From assembly GCF_000348985.1 (NCBI RefSeq), contig NC_035922.1, positions 62,001 to 126,000 on the forward strand: a stretch of 64,000 bases of DNA, written 5' to 3'. The notes under the pieces are model-generated. The model ran no database searches and was not told the DNA's origin. It saw only the letters and a list, made by a program, of their open reading frames with translations. Positions 46,557 through 55,555 of this stretch are shown piece by piece. Position numbers and translations under genes: made by a program. The DNA comes from Huiozyma naganishii CBS 8797. Lineage: Eukaryota > Ascomycota > Saccharomycetes > Saccharomycetales > Saccharomycetaceae. Every line of letters starts with the position of its first letter. Position 1 is the first letter of the stretch.

Positions 46557-47969
46557 ATGACTGCGGTACGTGTTGGTGTGCGTCGGTACGTTCGGAGTGC
46601 GCTGGAGGAGTGTCGGTTGCGTGGGCTCGTGGCACAGGTGTCCGCTCGCGAGGAGGTGCTTCTGGAGAACGTGAGACGGCGACCACAGATGGTAAAGTTG
46701 TACTGTGGGGTGGACCCGACGGCGCGGTCCGTTCATTTGGGGAACCTCGTGCCTCTCATGGTACTGTTGAACTTCTACGTGCGCGGTTCTCCCGTGGTGA
46801 ACATCGTCGGCGGTGCGACGGGGAAAGTCGGTGACCCAAGTGGGAGGACCACGGAGCGGTCCGCGATGAGCAGTTCTGTACGGGAGGACAACGTATCTGC
46901 GATTTCGCAGCAATTGAAGACGTTCTTCAAGCGTGGGGCAGAATACTATGCCAAGCGACAGGGCCTACAGGGAGCCCTGAAGGGAGTGCCCGCGGGACAC
47001 ACCGTCGTGAACAATCTGACTTGGTGGCAGGACGTCAACATGCTGGACTTCCTCGCACGGTACGGGGGACACATCCGTGTCCAGGCGATGCTCGCAAGGG
47101 ACAGCGTCTCGTCGAGGCTCGCGCAGCCGCAGACAGGGCTCGGATTCAACGAGTTCACGTATCAGATCCTACAGGCGTACGACTTCTACCACTTGTACAC
47201 GGAACAAGGTGTGTCCGTGCAAGTCGGCGGGAACGACCAGTGGGGGAACATCACCGCTGGGATCGATCTCATCGAACGTGTCCGTGCGGAGACCGCGCGT
47301 GGAGAGAGCAAGAAGGCTACGAGTTTGCCAGCAACGGCGATTACTTGCCCACTCCTCACGACAAGTTCGGGGCAAAAGTTCGGGAAGAGCGCAGGGAACG
47401 CAGTGTTCATCGACAAGAGCATCAACACCCCGTACGACATTTACCAGTTCTTCTACAACACTGAGGACGCGGATGTCGAACGGTTTCTCAAGATCTTCAC
47501 GCTGCTCCCACTGGAGCAGATCGCCACGGTCATGGCCACGCACCGTGCGTCCGCCCACGGCGCGAATCGGACAGACCACGCTGGCGTACGAGGCTACGGA
47601 ACTGATCCAGTGGGGTTGAGGACGCGACGGGACGCACAGATGGTTTCTGATATCGTATTCGGCAAGGGCCAGGGGGCCGCCGCGGAGAACAGAGACCTCT
47701 CCCTTTTGTTCAAGAAGGCTGGGATCCTCACAGAAGTTCCCCGGGACCGTGCGACGCCATTAGAGCTCGTCACACGAGTATTACAGTGTTCCAAGACCGA
47801 GGCGAAGCGGAAACTCGACCAGGGAGCCGTTTACTGGGGGCCCGGCAGGCTCGCGCTCCCCCCCACTTCAGCACACGATGCAATTGACTGGGATGAACAC
47901 CTGCTGAACCCACAGGTGCTCCTAGTCCGCGTGGGCAAGCAACGGTGCTTCCCTGTCAAGTTGGTGTAA
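46557..47969 (+). CDS. MSY1: Mitochondrial tyrosyl-tRNA synthetase, internally frame-shifted
   Basis: 470 codons (S. cerevisiae 492) of a bacterial-type class I TyrRS charging mitochondrial tRNA-Tyr. The HIGH-like motif is VHLGN in TARSVHLGNLVPLM, tyrosine-site residues lie in QILQAYDFYHLY and GGNDQWGNITAG, and the KMSKS-like loop is KFGKS. From about 47550 to 47630 the open frame gives non-homologous sequence. The next frame gives the expected PTARIGQTTLAYEATELI of the catalytic-domain end. Homology resumes in the original frame at QMVSDIVF, leading to an S4-like C-terminal domain (ECSKTEAKRKLDQGAVYWG-like). This looks like three single-base insertions that cancel, from sequencing error or true divergence. 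Confidence 0.93.
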   Translation: MTAVRVGVRRYVRSALEECRLRGLVAQVSAREEVLLENVRRRPQMVKLYCGVDPTARSVHLGNLVPLMVLLNFYVRGSPVVNIVGGATGKVGDPSGRTTERSAMSSSVREDNVSAISQQLKTFFKRGAEYYAKRQGLQGALKGVPAGHTVVNNLTWWQDVNMLDFLARYGGHIRVQAMLARDSVSSRLAQPQTGLGFNEFTYQILQAYDFYHLYTEQGVSVQVGGNDQWGNITAGIDLIERVRAETARGESKKATSLPATAITCPLLTTSSGQKFGKSAGNAVFIDKSINTPYDIYQFFYNTEDADVERFLKIFTLLPLEQIATVMATHRASAHGANRTDHAGVRGYGTDPVGLRTRRDAQMVSDIVFGKGQGAAAENRDLSLLFKKAGILTEVPRDRATPLELVTRVLQCSKTEAKRKLDQGAVYWGPGRLALPPTSAHDAIDWDEHLLNPQVLLVRVGKQRCFPVKLV

Positions 47970-48087
47970 AGTGAAATTCGCACCTCATCGCAAACTGTAT
48001 ATATACGTTATGGACGATAGCAGCCAGCTTGTGTTTTGTAGATAGTAAAGCTTCCCTCCTCTATAGGGCGTGGAGCATATTGTCCAG

Positions 48088-49125
48088 ATGGATTCCGGAG
48101 ACGTGTACGGTACTGCTGCTGCGATGTTTCTCGAAAGGTACAAAGAACTCGTCGTTTCGTTGTTCCAGAGGCGAATTGGGTCCCCGGACAGGTCCTCCCG
48201 GTTTGCAGCGGTAGTTCAACGGTGCCAATTCGCTAAAGAGATCGTGCAGACAAGCCGCAGACTGTGCCATGTGTACGACAACCCGATGTGGCAGTCTGCC
48301 GTGCTGGATACTTTCGACCTGGACTTGATATACGGTAACGTGGACCGCATGGTTCAAAATAGCGAGGCGGAGTACACGGACAACCTCGTCAAAGAGCTTC
48401 TACGGTACTTCAAGCAGGACTTCTTTACCTGGTGCGACAAGCCCAAGTGCCCCCAGTGCGGGACCAACGAGCACCAAGAAATCCAAGGTGCCGTGGGCCC
48501 CACGGCAGAGGAGTCCCAGTCTGACTGTGGGACCGTGGAACTGTACCGTTGCACTCAGTGCCAGGAGCAGACGCGGTTCCCCGGTACCAACGACCCGGTG
48601 AAGCTGTTGCAGACGAGGACCGGGCGGTGCGGGGAGTGGTGCAACGTGTTTACACTTGTGTTGAAGGCGTTTGGCTTGCCCACGCGGTACGTGGTCAACA
48701 TGGAGGACCACGTCTGGTGCGAGTACTTCTCGAAAAACTTGTCCCGGTGGGTTCACGTCGACAGCTGCGAGCAGTCGTTCGACCAGCCGTACATCTACAG
48801 CAAGAACTGGAACAAGAAGATGTCGTATTGCATCGCGTACGGTGACTCTGGTGTCGAGGACGTGAGCGAGAAGTACATACTGCAGAATGCTTTGCCCAGG
48901 GACCGCATTTCCGAGGGGGACTTACAGTTTGTGTGTGCGTCCCTTACAGATCAGTTGCGGCAGGGCCGTAGTTCTGCGGAATTGTACAAACTGTTCTGCA
49001 TGGACGAGCAAGATCGTTTCCACTCGGGAGCCCACCGTGCGGGCCACGATTCTGCAGCTGTGGAGACGGGCAGACAGAGCGGGTCCAAAGAGTGGACCAC
49101 GATGAGAAACGAAAACGGACAGTAG
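48088..49125 (+). CDS. PNG1: Png1, cytosolic peptide:N-glycanase
   Basis: 345 residues (S. cerevisiae 363), a transglutaminase-fold amidase that strips N-glycans from misfolded glycoproteins exported from the ER and binds Rad23. Zinc-binding CPQCG and CTQC pairs are visible. The catalytic triad is in place: Cys in TGRCGEWCNVF, His in EDHVWCEYF and Asp in WVHVDSCEQSFDQPYIYS (cited in part). LVKELLRYFKQDFFTWC is a strong family block. The first ATG is at 48088; codons before it in frame are non-ATG. EEB1 (YPL095C), next in S. cerevisiae, is absent. Confidence 0.97.
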   Translation: MDSGDVYGTAAAMFLERYKELVVSLFQRRIGSPDRSSRFAAVVQRCQFAKEIVQTSRRLCHVYDNPMWQSAVLDTFDLDLIYGNVDRMVQNSEAEYTDNLVKELLRYFKQDFFTWCDKPKCPQCGTNEHQEIQGAVGPTAEESQSDCGTVELYRCTQCQEQTRFPGTNDPVKLLQTRTGRCGEWCNVFTLVLKAFGLPTRYVVNMEDHVWCEYFSKNLSRWVHVDSCEQSFDQPYIYSKNWNKKMSYCIAYGDSGVEDVSEKYILQNALPRDRISEGDLQFVCASLTDQLRQGRSSAELYKLFCMDEQDRFHSGAHRAGHDSAAVETGRQSGSKEWTTMRNENGQ

Positions 49126-49230
49126 TCTGCCGTGTCAAGTAGGTATCTCTTTTATAATAATAGTGGGTGTTGTATACATGAGGGGAGATGAAAGCGTGCG
49201 TACTATACAAATTTGTGCTGCTGCTGGGGC

Positions 49231-50076
49231 TCAATTGCCCTCGTCGGGAATCTCTTCCAATTTTGGAGTCTGTTTCTCTACGATTGGGGCTTGCTTTTCT
49301 GCAATTGGAGCTTGCTTCTCTGCCATTTTCTGTTTCTTAAGCAGTCTCTTCTTTGCTCTCTCCTGTTTCTTGATGTACGAGTACGTTTCCTTATCGCCGA
49401 ACCCGTACAGTGGTTTGAAACTTTCAATGACACCGCAATCCTCGAAGAAGTTGGGGAACAGCCAGAACATATTGTTTTTGCACAGTGGGTACGACAGCAC
49501 CGCTAGGACGAGTCTGATCAGTGCGATGGCAAAGAACGCCAAGAGCAACCACATGGCCCCCAAGGAGATGTAGTACGTGCCTCTTCTCATCGATCTTGGC
49601 CATAGCGGGTAGCACACCAGGGTGAGCAACGCAGCAACGATTCCAACGACGGTGAACAGTTCACGCCATGTTTTCGGGTTGAAGTTCCACATGAAGTACA
49701 CGTCTGGTTGGAGGATAGCTTTATCTGTGGGCGCCAAATGTGGGTGATCCTTATTTGGTTTCAAATCGTGCTTTGCGAGTTCCTCAGAATGTAACTTCGT
49801 GACTGGGAGCACGATCCTGGACTGGATCAAGATAACGAAGAGGTCGCGCGCCTGCGTGTCTTCTTGGACGGACTTGGCAGGGTCCACGGGCGGGTACAAG
49901 TCCGGCTGGTTACGAGACTTCTTGGTGTATTCTTCAGAGTGCAACGCCCTGATGAACCGCTTGTACCGGAAGAAATCGACTGTAGTGCCCTGGAAAAGTC
50001 CCTTCCTCTGCTTCAATTCCTTATTCCAGCGGACCAGTTTGGCCACCATCATGGGACTCTGAGGATTAGAAGACAT
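49231..50076 (-). CDS. SEC62: Sec62, ER translocon subunit
   Basis: 281 residues (S. cerevisiae 274). Sec62 works with Sec63, Sec71 and Sec72 and the Sec61 channel in post-translational import. The basic cytosolic N-domain has KKLVRWNKELKQRKGLFQG-like and RYKRFIRALHSEEY. Two membrane segments follow the ER-hairpin pattern (about 149-167 LFTVVGIVAALLTLVCYPLW and about 178-200), then NNMFWLFPNFFEDCGVIESF and KPLYGFGD. The basic C-terminal tail contains a three-unit EKQAP repeat. Start ATG at 50076. In S. cerevisiae NOG1 lies between SEC62 and SSU1; here that interval holds a CCCTAA array. Confidence 0.96.
   Translation of the reverse strand: MSSNPQSPMMVAKLVRWNKELKQRKGLFQGTTVDFFRYKRFIRALHSEEYTKKSRNQPDLYPPVDPAKSVQEDTQARDLFVILIQSRIVLPVTKLHSEELAKHDLKPNKDHPHLAPTDKAILQPDVYFMWNFNPKTWRELFTVVGIVAALLTLVCYPLWPRSMRRGTYYISLGAMWLLLAFFAIALIRLVLAVLSYPLCKNNMFWLFPNFFEDCGVIESFKPLYGFGDKETYSYIKKQERAKKRLLKKQKMAEKQAPIAEKQAPIVEKQTPKLEEIPDEGN
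49268..49330 (-). repeat. 21-bp tandem repeat in SEC62 C-terminus
   Basis: Three imperfect 21-base units (49268, 49289, 49310) encoding EKQAPIA / EKQAPIV / EKQTPKL-type heptads in the Sec62 cytosolic tail. Confidence 0.75.
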
Positions 50077-50237
50077 TGTGCGTGTGGGAGAAAAAAGCGT
50101 ACACTATTAATGCCAAGCGGTGATAGGATGATAGGGACTCTCCGTTAAGCAGCCGTACCAGTTCGTACCAGTTTGTAGTCGTTGACAGTTGGCGTCTCAG
50201 CGATGAATTGCGTTTCGAAGCAGTTTTTCAAAGTAAC

Positions 50238-50381
50238 AAGCCCTAATTAGGGTTGGCTTGGCACAGAGTAAGACCTAATTAGGGCTCAACACAAGCCCTA
50301 ATTAGGGTTTTGGAAATTTAAGCCCTAATTTTCAAACCCTAATCGGCAAGACCCTAATTAGGGTTTCTGCACAAACCCTAA
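50238..50381. promoter_or_regulatory. Array of Tbf1-type sites, several back-to-back, upstream of SSU1
   Basis: Back-to-back units CCCTAATTAGGG occur in AAGCCCTAATTAGGGTT at 50238, AAGCCCTAATTAGGGTTT at 50293 and ACCCTAATTAGGGTTT at 50351, with a partial one (CCTAATTAGGGCT) at 50274. Single sites are AAGCCCTAA at 50320, AAACCCTAA at 50334 and AAACCCTAA at 50373. In all, about eleven half-sites fall in 144 bases. The core ARCCCTAA is the known Tbf1 site. The array is nearer SEC62 (about 160 bases) than SSU1 (about 375 bases), so either gene could be its target. Confidence 0.8.
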
Positions 50382-50409
50382 CTACGACACCCCTCCCCAC
50401 CCCAAGCAG

Positions 50410-50416
50410 TGACTCA
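50410..50416. promoter_or_regulatory. Gcn4-type TGACTCA site
   Basis: AGTGACTCACT, a symmetric Gcn4/AP-1 site about 340 bases before the SSU1 ATG. It suggests amino-acid or sulfur-starvation control; the target gene is not settled. Confidence 0.5.
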
Positions 50417-50754
50417 CTGGAACTACCAACATAAACCCTGTCAACCATCTCACCAACCAGCCAACCGACCAGCCATCGACCAGTCATCGACCAGCACCAT
50501 TGCACCGACTGCACGGGCTCCACGGCTGCACACACGCGCCGCTCCGGTTGTAAACCATCAAAAACCGTCTTAAGCGGTCGGTTTTTTGATTACTAAATGG
50601 GTAAAGGCATTAAAACCTCGACGTGTGCGATGCCCTTTCCCCGCATTCTTGGTATATAACGGTGTAGTGCTCTGTAACCTGGTTGTATCTTTCTTTCCGT
50701 CGGGGTCTTGTCAGCAGTTGTGTGTATCTATCTATCCTCTTCCGGTATCTGGGT

Positions 50755-52176
50755 ATGGTCTCGCTCGGTTCCCGGTTTATAGGGCAGTTTGAGCCCTTCA
50801 TGTTCATATACGTCATGGGCACTGGGATCAGTTCCGATATACTGTACAGGTTCCCTTACTACGGGCGATGGCTGCGGGTCTGCTCGTACATCATGTTTGC
50901 CCTTGCGTGTCTCATATTTGTAAGCTTACAAGTGCTGTGTGTCGTGCACCTGTGGCACTACACAAGGAGGCACTCGTTCTCAGCGTATGTGGACGAGTTC
51001 GTGCGGAACACCCGTAAGAGTGTGTTCTGGGGCACGTACCCGATGGGGCTCGTCACCATCATCAACTACTTGTTCAACCTGACGCAGATCGGGTCCATCT
51101 CGCAGGGGGATTCCCGTAGGCTTATGATCTTCGTGTACGCACTGTGGTGGTACGACATCGCAGTGTCCATAGTCATCGCTTGGGGGCTCTCCTTCGTCAT
51201 GTGGCACAAGTACTACTTCCCTGAGGGGTTGGGCAAGGGCGAGAAGGGTCACGAGAAGGTCGCCGCGGAGTACCTGAAGAGTACGCTTCTTCTCGCGGTC
51301 ATCCCATTGGTCGTCGCAGCGTCGTCGTCCTCGATATGGGTCATGTCGGGACTCTTCGGCAGGACTTTTAACAGGAATATACAGTTGCTCACCATGGTCA
51401 TTACGGTGCTCATCTGGCTCCACGCAATCCTGTTCGTTGCCGTGCTCGTGTTCATATACTTCTGGTCACTGTACCTTTTCAAGATTCCGCCGATGGCACA
51501 GGTGTTCACACTGTTCCTCGTGTTGGGGCCCATGGGACAAGGCGCATTTGGTATCCTGCTCGTCTCGGACAACGTGCTCCTGTACACGCAGCAGTACTAT
51601 CCTGTGCCAGGTGCCGCCAGCGGTGGGACCCTTTCCACGGCAGAGGATGTACTCTTGCTTGCGGTCCCCTGGTGTTTCAAAGTATTGGGACTCATCTACG
51701 CGCTAGCATTGCTAGCCGTCGGGTACTTCTTCACGATCATCTGCATCATCGCAATGCTCTCCTACAGGAAGCACAAGGAGATAAACGCAGCTGGGAAGCC
51801 GCGCAGGATATACAACTTCCACACCGGGTTCTGGGGGATGACTTTCCCAATGGGCACCATGTCGCTCGGGTCCGACGAGGTGTACATCCAGTACAACAAA
51901 TACGTCCCAATGCGCGCATTCAGGGTCGTCAGCGCGATCTACGGCACCACTTGCATTCTGTGGACGATCTTCTGTGTCGTGAACACTGTCTTCCTCTACG
52001 GCAGGCGCGGTTTCAGGACTGTTAGGGCCAAGAGGGACCACAGGGAGACAGAATCGAAGGCACCCTCGCCGTTCACACCATCTACGCTCGCACCGTCCAT
52101 CGTGTCGTCGCTTGCATCACCAGACGCATCATCAGCGTCGACCCTGCATCAAGAATCCATCGAGGAACTCTGCTAA
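50755..52176 (+). CDS. SSU1: Ssu1, plasma-membrane sulfite pump
   Basis: 473 residues (S. cerevisiae 458) of the TehA/SLAC1-like family with about ten membrane spans, exporting sulfite and giving resistance to it. The start MVSLGSRFIGQFEPFMFIYVMG mirrors the family; earlier in-frame codons to 50683 lack an ATG. Conserved stretches are GISSDILYRFPYYGRWLRVCSYIMF (in part), WGTYPMGLVTIINYLF, WWYDIAVSIVIAWGL, LVLGPMGQGAFGIL and FWGMTFPMGTMSLGSDEVY (in part). The tail is Ser/Pro-rich and cytosolic. SSU1 expression is a well-known target of promoter rearrangement in wine yeasts; the array upstream here is therefore of interest. Confidence 0.96.
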   Translation: MVSLGSRFIGQFEPFMFIYVMGTGISSDILYRFPYYGRWLRVCSYIMFALACLIFVSLQVLCVVHLWHYTRRHSFSAYVDEFVRNTRKSVFWGTYPMGLVTIINYLFNLTQIGSISQGDSRRLMIFVYALWWYDIAVSIVIAWGLSFVMWHKYYFPEGLGKGEKGHEKVAAEYLKSTLLLAVIPLVVAASSSSIWVMSGLFGRTFNRNIQLLTMVITVLIWLHAILFVAVLVFIYFWSLYLFKIPPMAQVFTLFLVLGPMGQGAFGILLVSDNVLLYTQQYYPVPGAASGGTLSTAEDVLLLAVPWCFKVLGLIYALALLAVGYFFTIICIIAMLSYRKHKEINAAGKPRRIYNFHTGFWGMTFPMGTMSLGSDEVYIQYNKYVPMRAFRVVSAIYGTTCILWTIFCVVNTVFLYGRRGFRTVRAKRDHRETESKAPSPFTPSTLAPSIVSSLASPDASSASTLHQESIEELC

Positions 52177-52452
52177 AGAACTGAATGGACAGCACATAAA
52201 CATGTATATACTACTACGATGTAATACTATCCGTGACTGTCCCGACCGCGACACGTTCCACCATCGCTGCGTGGCATCGTCGAGAGACAGTGCAGTTGTG
52301 ATTAAATAATAGGAGCGAAGAGGATTACATAATCAGGACAATGTTTGAAGAAAAGGGAAGTATATAGTAACAGAAACTAGGAGTCGCTGTGACCAGGTAC
52401 CTGTGCAATTACCGACAAGACGAAGTCTACACTAGCCCGATACTCGCAAATC

Positions 52453-53859
52453 ATGAGCAGTGCCATCAAGAAACACTACGACTACATTGTCATTGGGGGA
52501 GGGTCCGGTGGTGTGGCCTCCTCCAGGAGAGCCGCCTCGTACGGGGCCAAGACTCTGCTGATAGAGGGGAAGGCCCTTGGAGGTACGTGTGTGAACGTTG
52601 GGTGTGTCCCCAAGAAGGTGATGTGGTACGCTTCTGACTTGGCGACGAAAGTGATGGACGCAAACGAGTACGGTCTGTTCCAACAGTTCCCTCTGACTAG
52701 GGAGAACTTGACCTTCAATTGGCCGCAATTCAAGGAGAAGAGGGACGCGTACATCCACAGATTGAACGGGATCTACGAGCGGAACTTGACCAAGGAGGGC
52801 GTCGATATCGCTTTCGGGTGGGCCAAGTTCAACAAGGACGGCAACGTCGAGGTCAAGAACAAGGACAACACGACGGACGTCTACTCCGCGGACAAGATCC
52901 TGATTGCCACGGGTGGGAAGCCCATCCTACCTGCGTCGACCCCCGGGTACGAGTACGGGACGGACTCGGACGGGTTCTTCCGTTTGGAACAGCAGCCCAA
53001 GAAGGTTGTCGTTGTCGGTGCTGGGTACATCGGGATCGAGCTCGCCGGTGTATTCCACGGACTGGGCACGGAATCGCACCTTGTCATTAGGGGTGAGACT
53101 GTGTTGCGTAAATTCGACGAGTCCATCCAGCACACCGTCACGGACCATTACGTCGACATCGGGATCAACGTCCACAAGCTGTCTAAAGTGACAAAAGTCA
53201 CCAAGGACCACACGACCAACAAGTTGACGGTCTACCTGGACAACGACGAGGTCATCGAGGACGCCGACGAAGTGATTTGGACTATTGGCCGGAAGTCTCT
53301 ACTCGGACTAGGGCTGGACAACGTCGGCGTCAAGCTCAACGAGAGGGGCCAAATCATCGCTGATGAGTACCAGAACACTAACGTTCCCAACATCTACTCC
53401 CTGGGTGACGTCGTCGGGAAAGTGGAATTGACCCCAGTCGCCATCGCTGCCGGCAGAAAGTTGGCCAACAGATTGTACGGCCCAGAGCAGTTCAAAAACG
53501 ACAAATTGGACTACACAAACGTCCCAAGTGTCGTCTTTTCCCACCCAGAAGCCGGGTCCATCGGGTTGAGCGAGGACGACGCTGTTGCCAAGTACGGCAA
53601 GGAGAACATCAAAATCTACAACACCAAATTCACGGCCATGTACTACGCCATGGTCACGGAGAAATCCCCCACCAGATACAAGCTGATCTGTGCCGGTCCA
53701 GAGGAGAAGGTCGTCGGGCTGCACATTGTCGGGGACTCCTCTGCTGAGATCCTGCAAGGGTTCGGTGTTGCAGTTAAGATGGGGGCCACCAAGGCAGACT
53801 TCGACAACTGTGTCGCGATCCACCCAACCAGCGCGGAAGAAATCGTCACTCTAAGATGA
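52453..53859 (+). CDS. GLR1: Glutathione reductase
   Basis: 468 residues from the first ATG, reducing glutathione disulfide with NADPH and FAD in cytosol and mitochondria. The FAD motif [14 protein letters not shown], redox disulfide [18 protein letters not shown]-binding [13 protein letters not shown] and the C-terminal catalytic [11 protein letters not shown] are intact. S. cerevisiae Glr1 (483 residues) uses an upstream AUG for a mitochondrial form; no such ATG exists here. The frame is open back to a stop at 52390, and the upstream codons spell a presequence-like [11 protein letters not shown], so a non-AUG start is conceivable (see findings). The promoter holds a palindromic GATTACATAATC (52323-52334). 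Confidence 0.97.
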   Translation: MSSAIKKHYDYIVIGGGSGGVASSRRAASYGAKTLLIEGKALGGTCVNVGCVPKKVMWYASDLATKVMDANEYGLFQQFPLTRENLTFNWPQFKEKRDAYIHRLNGIYERNLTKEGVDIAFGWAKFNKDGNVEVKNKDNTTDVYSADKILIATGGKPILPASTPGYEYGTDSDGFFRLEQQPKKVVVVGAGYIGIELAGVFHGLGTESHLVIRGETVLRKFDESIQHTVTDHYVDIGINVHKLSKVTKVTKDHTTNKLTVYLDNDEVIEDADEVIWTIGRKSLLGLGLDNVGVKLNERGQIIADEYQNTNVPNIYSLGDVVGKVELTPVAIAAGRKLANRLYGPEQFKNDKLDYTNVPSVVFSHPEAGSIGLSEDDAVAKYGKENIKIYNTKFTAMYYAMVTEKSPTRYKLICAGPEEKVVGLHIVGDSSAEILQGFGVAVKMGATKADFDNCVAIHPTSAEEIVTLR

Positions 53860-54271
53860 TCTGCTCTGTGTTTCACCCAGTTGAAGTTTCTCTCTTGTCT
53901 GTAAGTTTCCTCTATGTTCTGTAGTGACCATCTATATGCGATACGACTCTTTAATATAGTAAAGTATTTGATTTTATAAGGATAACCATATAAGTAATTA
54001 CATGAATTCGATTATATAGTAGTTGTTTGGGTGTCACATATGACATGTTTCCTAAAGTATTATTGTAGCTTTGGTGGTCGGTTTGTTGCGTGTTTGTTTC
54101 TTGGATAATAATAATAAAAATAATACGGTATTACAGATTAACATTAACCATGCAAGTGCGGGGAGAAGTTGAAGTTATTTCATTGTTTGGTTGAGACGGT
54201 GATAAGTTTCGGAGAGATTATTTTGTGTGGCGGATCGAGAGAGAAAGAGAGAAGTACTCAACTCAATTCGT
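53860..54271. other. GLR1/RPS6 convergent 3' region
   Basis: AT-rich interval with ATAATAATAATAAAAATAATA near 54105-54125 and TTTAATATAGTAAAG near 53951, fitting two 3' ends. No gene seen. Confidence 0.55.
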
Positions 54272-54985
54272 TTAAGCCTTCAAAGAAGAAGCTCTTCTCT
54301 TTCTGATCTCAGCCTTTTCAGCCTTCTTCTCAGCCAATCTCTTGGCCAACAATTGGGCGTAGTCGGTCAGCAGTCTTCTCTTTGTAGCTTGAGCGTTCTT
54401 GACCTTCAAGATCTTTGGAATCTCTTTCTTTGTCAATCTTTGTGGAGTAACCAATCTTTGGATCTTTGGAGCCTTGGTGTAGGTCTTTTCACCCTTGGTG
54501 ACCTCTCTTCTGACAACGAAGTCACGAACATCGTCCTCCTTGGATAGACCGAAGAACTTTCTGATGTTGTTGGCTCTCTTTGGACCTAGTCTCTTGGCGA
54601 CGGTGTCGTTGGTGACACCTTCGAATTCTTGTTCACCCTTCTTGACGATGACAAGGGACAAGACAGCTAGATCTGGGCCAACAATGGCACCTCTGACGGA
54701 CTTTCTCTTTCTTTCACCGACACGTCTTGGTCTGTAACAGGAAGTGCCCTTGGCTAGGAGCAACTTGATTCTGGTTGGCAACAAAACACCTTGCTTCATT
54801 GGGAAACCTTGCTTGTCGTTACCACCGGAGATCTTGAAGACGTAACCCTTGAATTCGTCACCAATGGCTTCACCTTCAATCTCTTGACCGATTCTTTTGT
54901 CGTAGAAAACACGGACACGGTGTTCGTCATCGACTTCGATACACTTCTGGGTACCGTTAACTGGGTAGGAAATGTTCAACTTCAT
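54272..54985 (-). CDS. RPS6: Ribosomal protein eS6, intron-less
   Basis: 237 residues (S. cerevisiae Rps6 236). Component of the 40S subunit with the TORC1/Ypk3-phosphorylated C-terminus, seen here as [10 protein letters not shown]. Conserved blocks are [57 protein letters not shown] and [15 protein letters not shown]. Both S. cerevisiae copies have an intron immediately after codon 2, but here ATGAAGTTGAACATT is uninterrupted, so the intron is absent. Whether a 5'-UTR intron exists cannot be seen. Codon use is that of a highly expressed gene and differs from neighbours. I use RPS6 without a letter because only one copy is seen. Confidence 0.97.
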   Translation of the reverse strand: MKLNISYPVNGTQKCIEVDDEHRVRVFYDKRIGQEIEGEAIGDEFKGYVFKISGGNDKQGFPMKQGVLLPTRIKLLLAKGTSCYRPRRVGERKRKSVRGAIVGPDLAVLSLVIVKKGEQEFEGVTNDTVAKRLGPKRANNIRKFFGLSKEDDVRDFVVRREVTKGEKTYTKAPKIQRLVTPQRLTKKEIPKILKVKNAQATKRRLLTDYAQLLAKRLAEKKAEKAEIRKRRASSLKA

Positions 54986-55555
54986 ATTGTATTACCTTGG
55001 TCTATTTATTATTGAAGAGTTTTCTAAAGCAAGCAAGTAAGCAGTCCAACAAGTAAGGAAACACACACAAAATAGTACTTTGAGAGAGACGGTTAGCACC
55101 TAAACAGACTATAACTTCTCTAAAATTTTGGCTATTGCTAATGGGGCAGAACCCGCCCGCACACTGTGAAGCTGGATAATTTCCAGTGTAACTTTTTTTT
55201 TTGCGTCGCTTCCACAAAGAAATAAAACTTTTCCTGTTCAGAACGCAAAGAAGAAAGACCGTCTAGGCGGAGACAGAAGCAACCTAGGCAGAAAGAAAGG
55301 AAAGAACTAGGTAGAGGACTGTTTCATCTACAACGGCAGGCAAAGACCCTCGGCCCCAAACCTTCAAACAAAACATGCTTTCCCAAAAAGGAAATTCTTA
55401 CTTTTTATTATCTTTTTTCAATGTTTTATTTAGGATGTAAGGATGTACAAAACACGTCACAGTTATCTGTGATAGTGAAAAGATGAGTAGTGTATTCCAA
55501 CGTTATATTTATCCGTTATATGAAACTAGTATGTGTATGGGTATGTGCGGCGGTG
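54986..55555. other. RPS6 promoter and RLM1 3' flank
   Basis: No gene seen. A 10-base T tract (A tract for RPS6) lies near 55192. Repeated CTAGG units occur near 55264-55312. TGTATGGGTAT at 55534-55544 is one mismatch from a Rap1 site but is about 550 bases from the RPS6 start. No close Tbf1-type or Rap1 site was found in the proximal promoter. Confidence 0.45.

Larger units (their letters stand above)
50077..50754. other. SEC62/SSU1 divergent promoter region
   Basis: No gene seen, although NOG1 occupies this place in S. cerevisiae. From left: a CCCTAA/TTAGGG array (50238-50381), a perfect Gcn4-type TGACTCA (50410-50416), repeated CGACCAG units (about 50466-50500), and an AAAAACCG/CGGTTTTT inverted repeat (50560-50586). 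A TATATAAC element lies near 50652, about 100 bases before the SSU1 ATG. Confidence 0.65.

Noticed and set aside
46398..46913. N-terminal extension of INA17 overlapping MSY1
   Set aside because: It starts from a non-ATG codon and has no similarity to Ina17. The ATG at 46397 gives a normal presequence.
50238..50381. Interstitial telomere repeat (TTAGGG)
   Set aside because: Budding yeasts of this family do not use TTAGGG telomeres as their repeat, the units are irregularly spaced and bidirectional, and the place is a conserved internal promoter. Tbf1-type binding sites explain it better.
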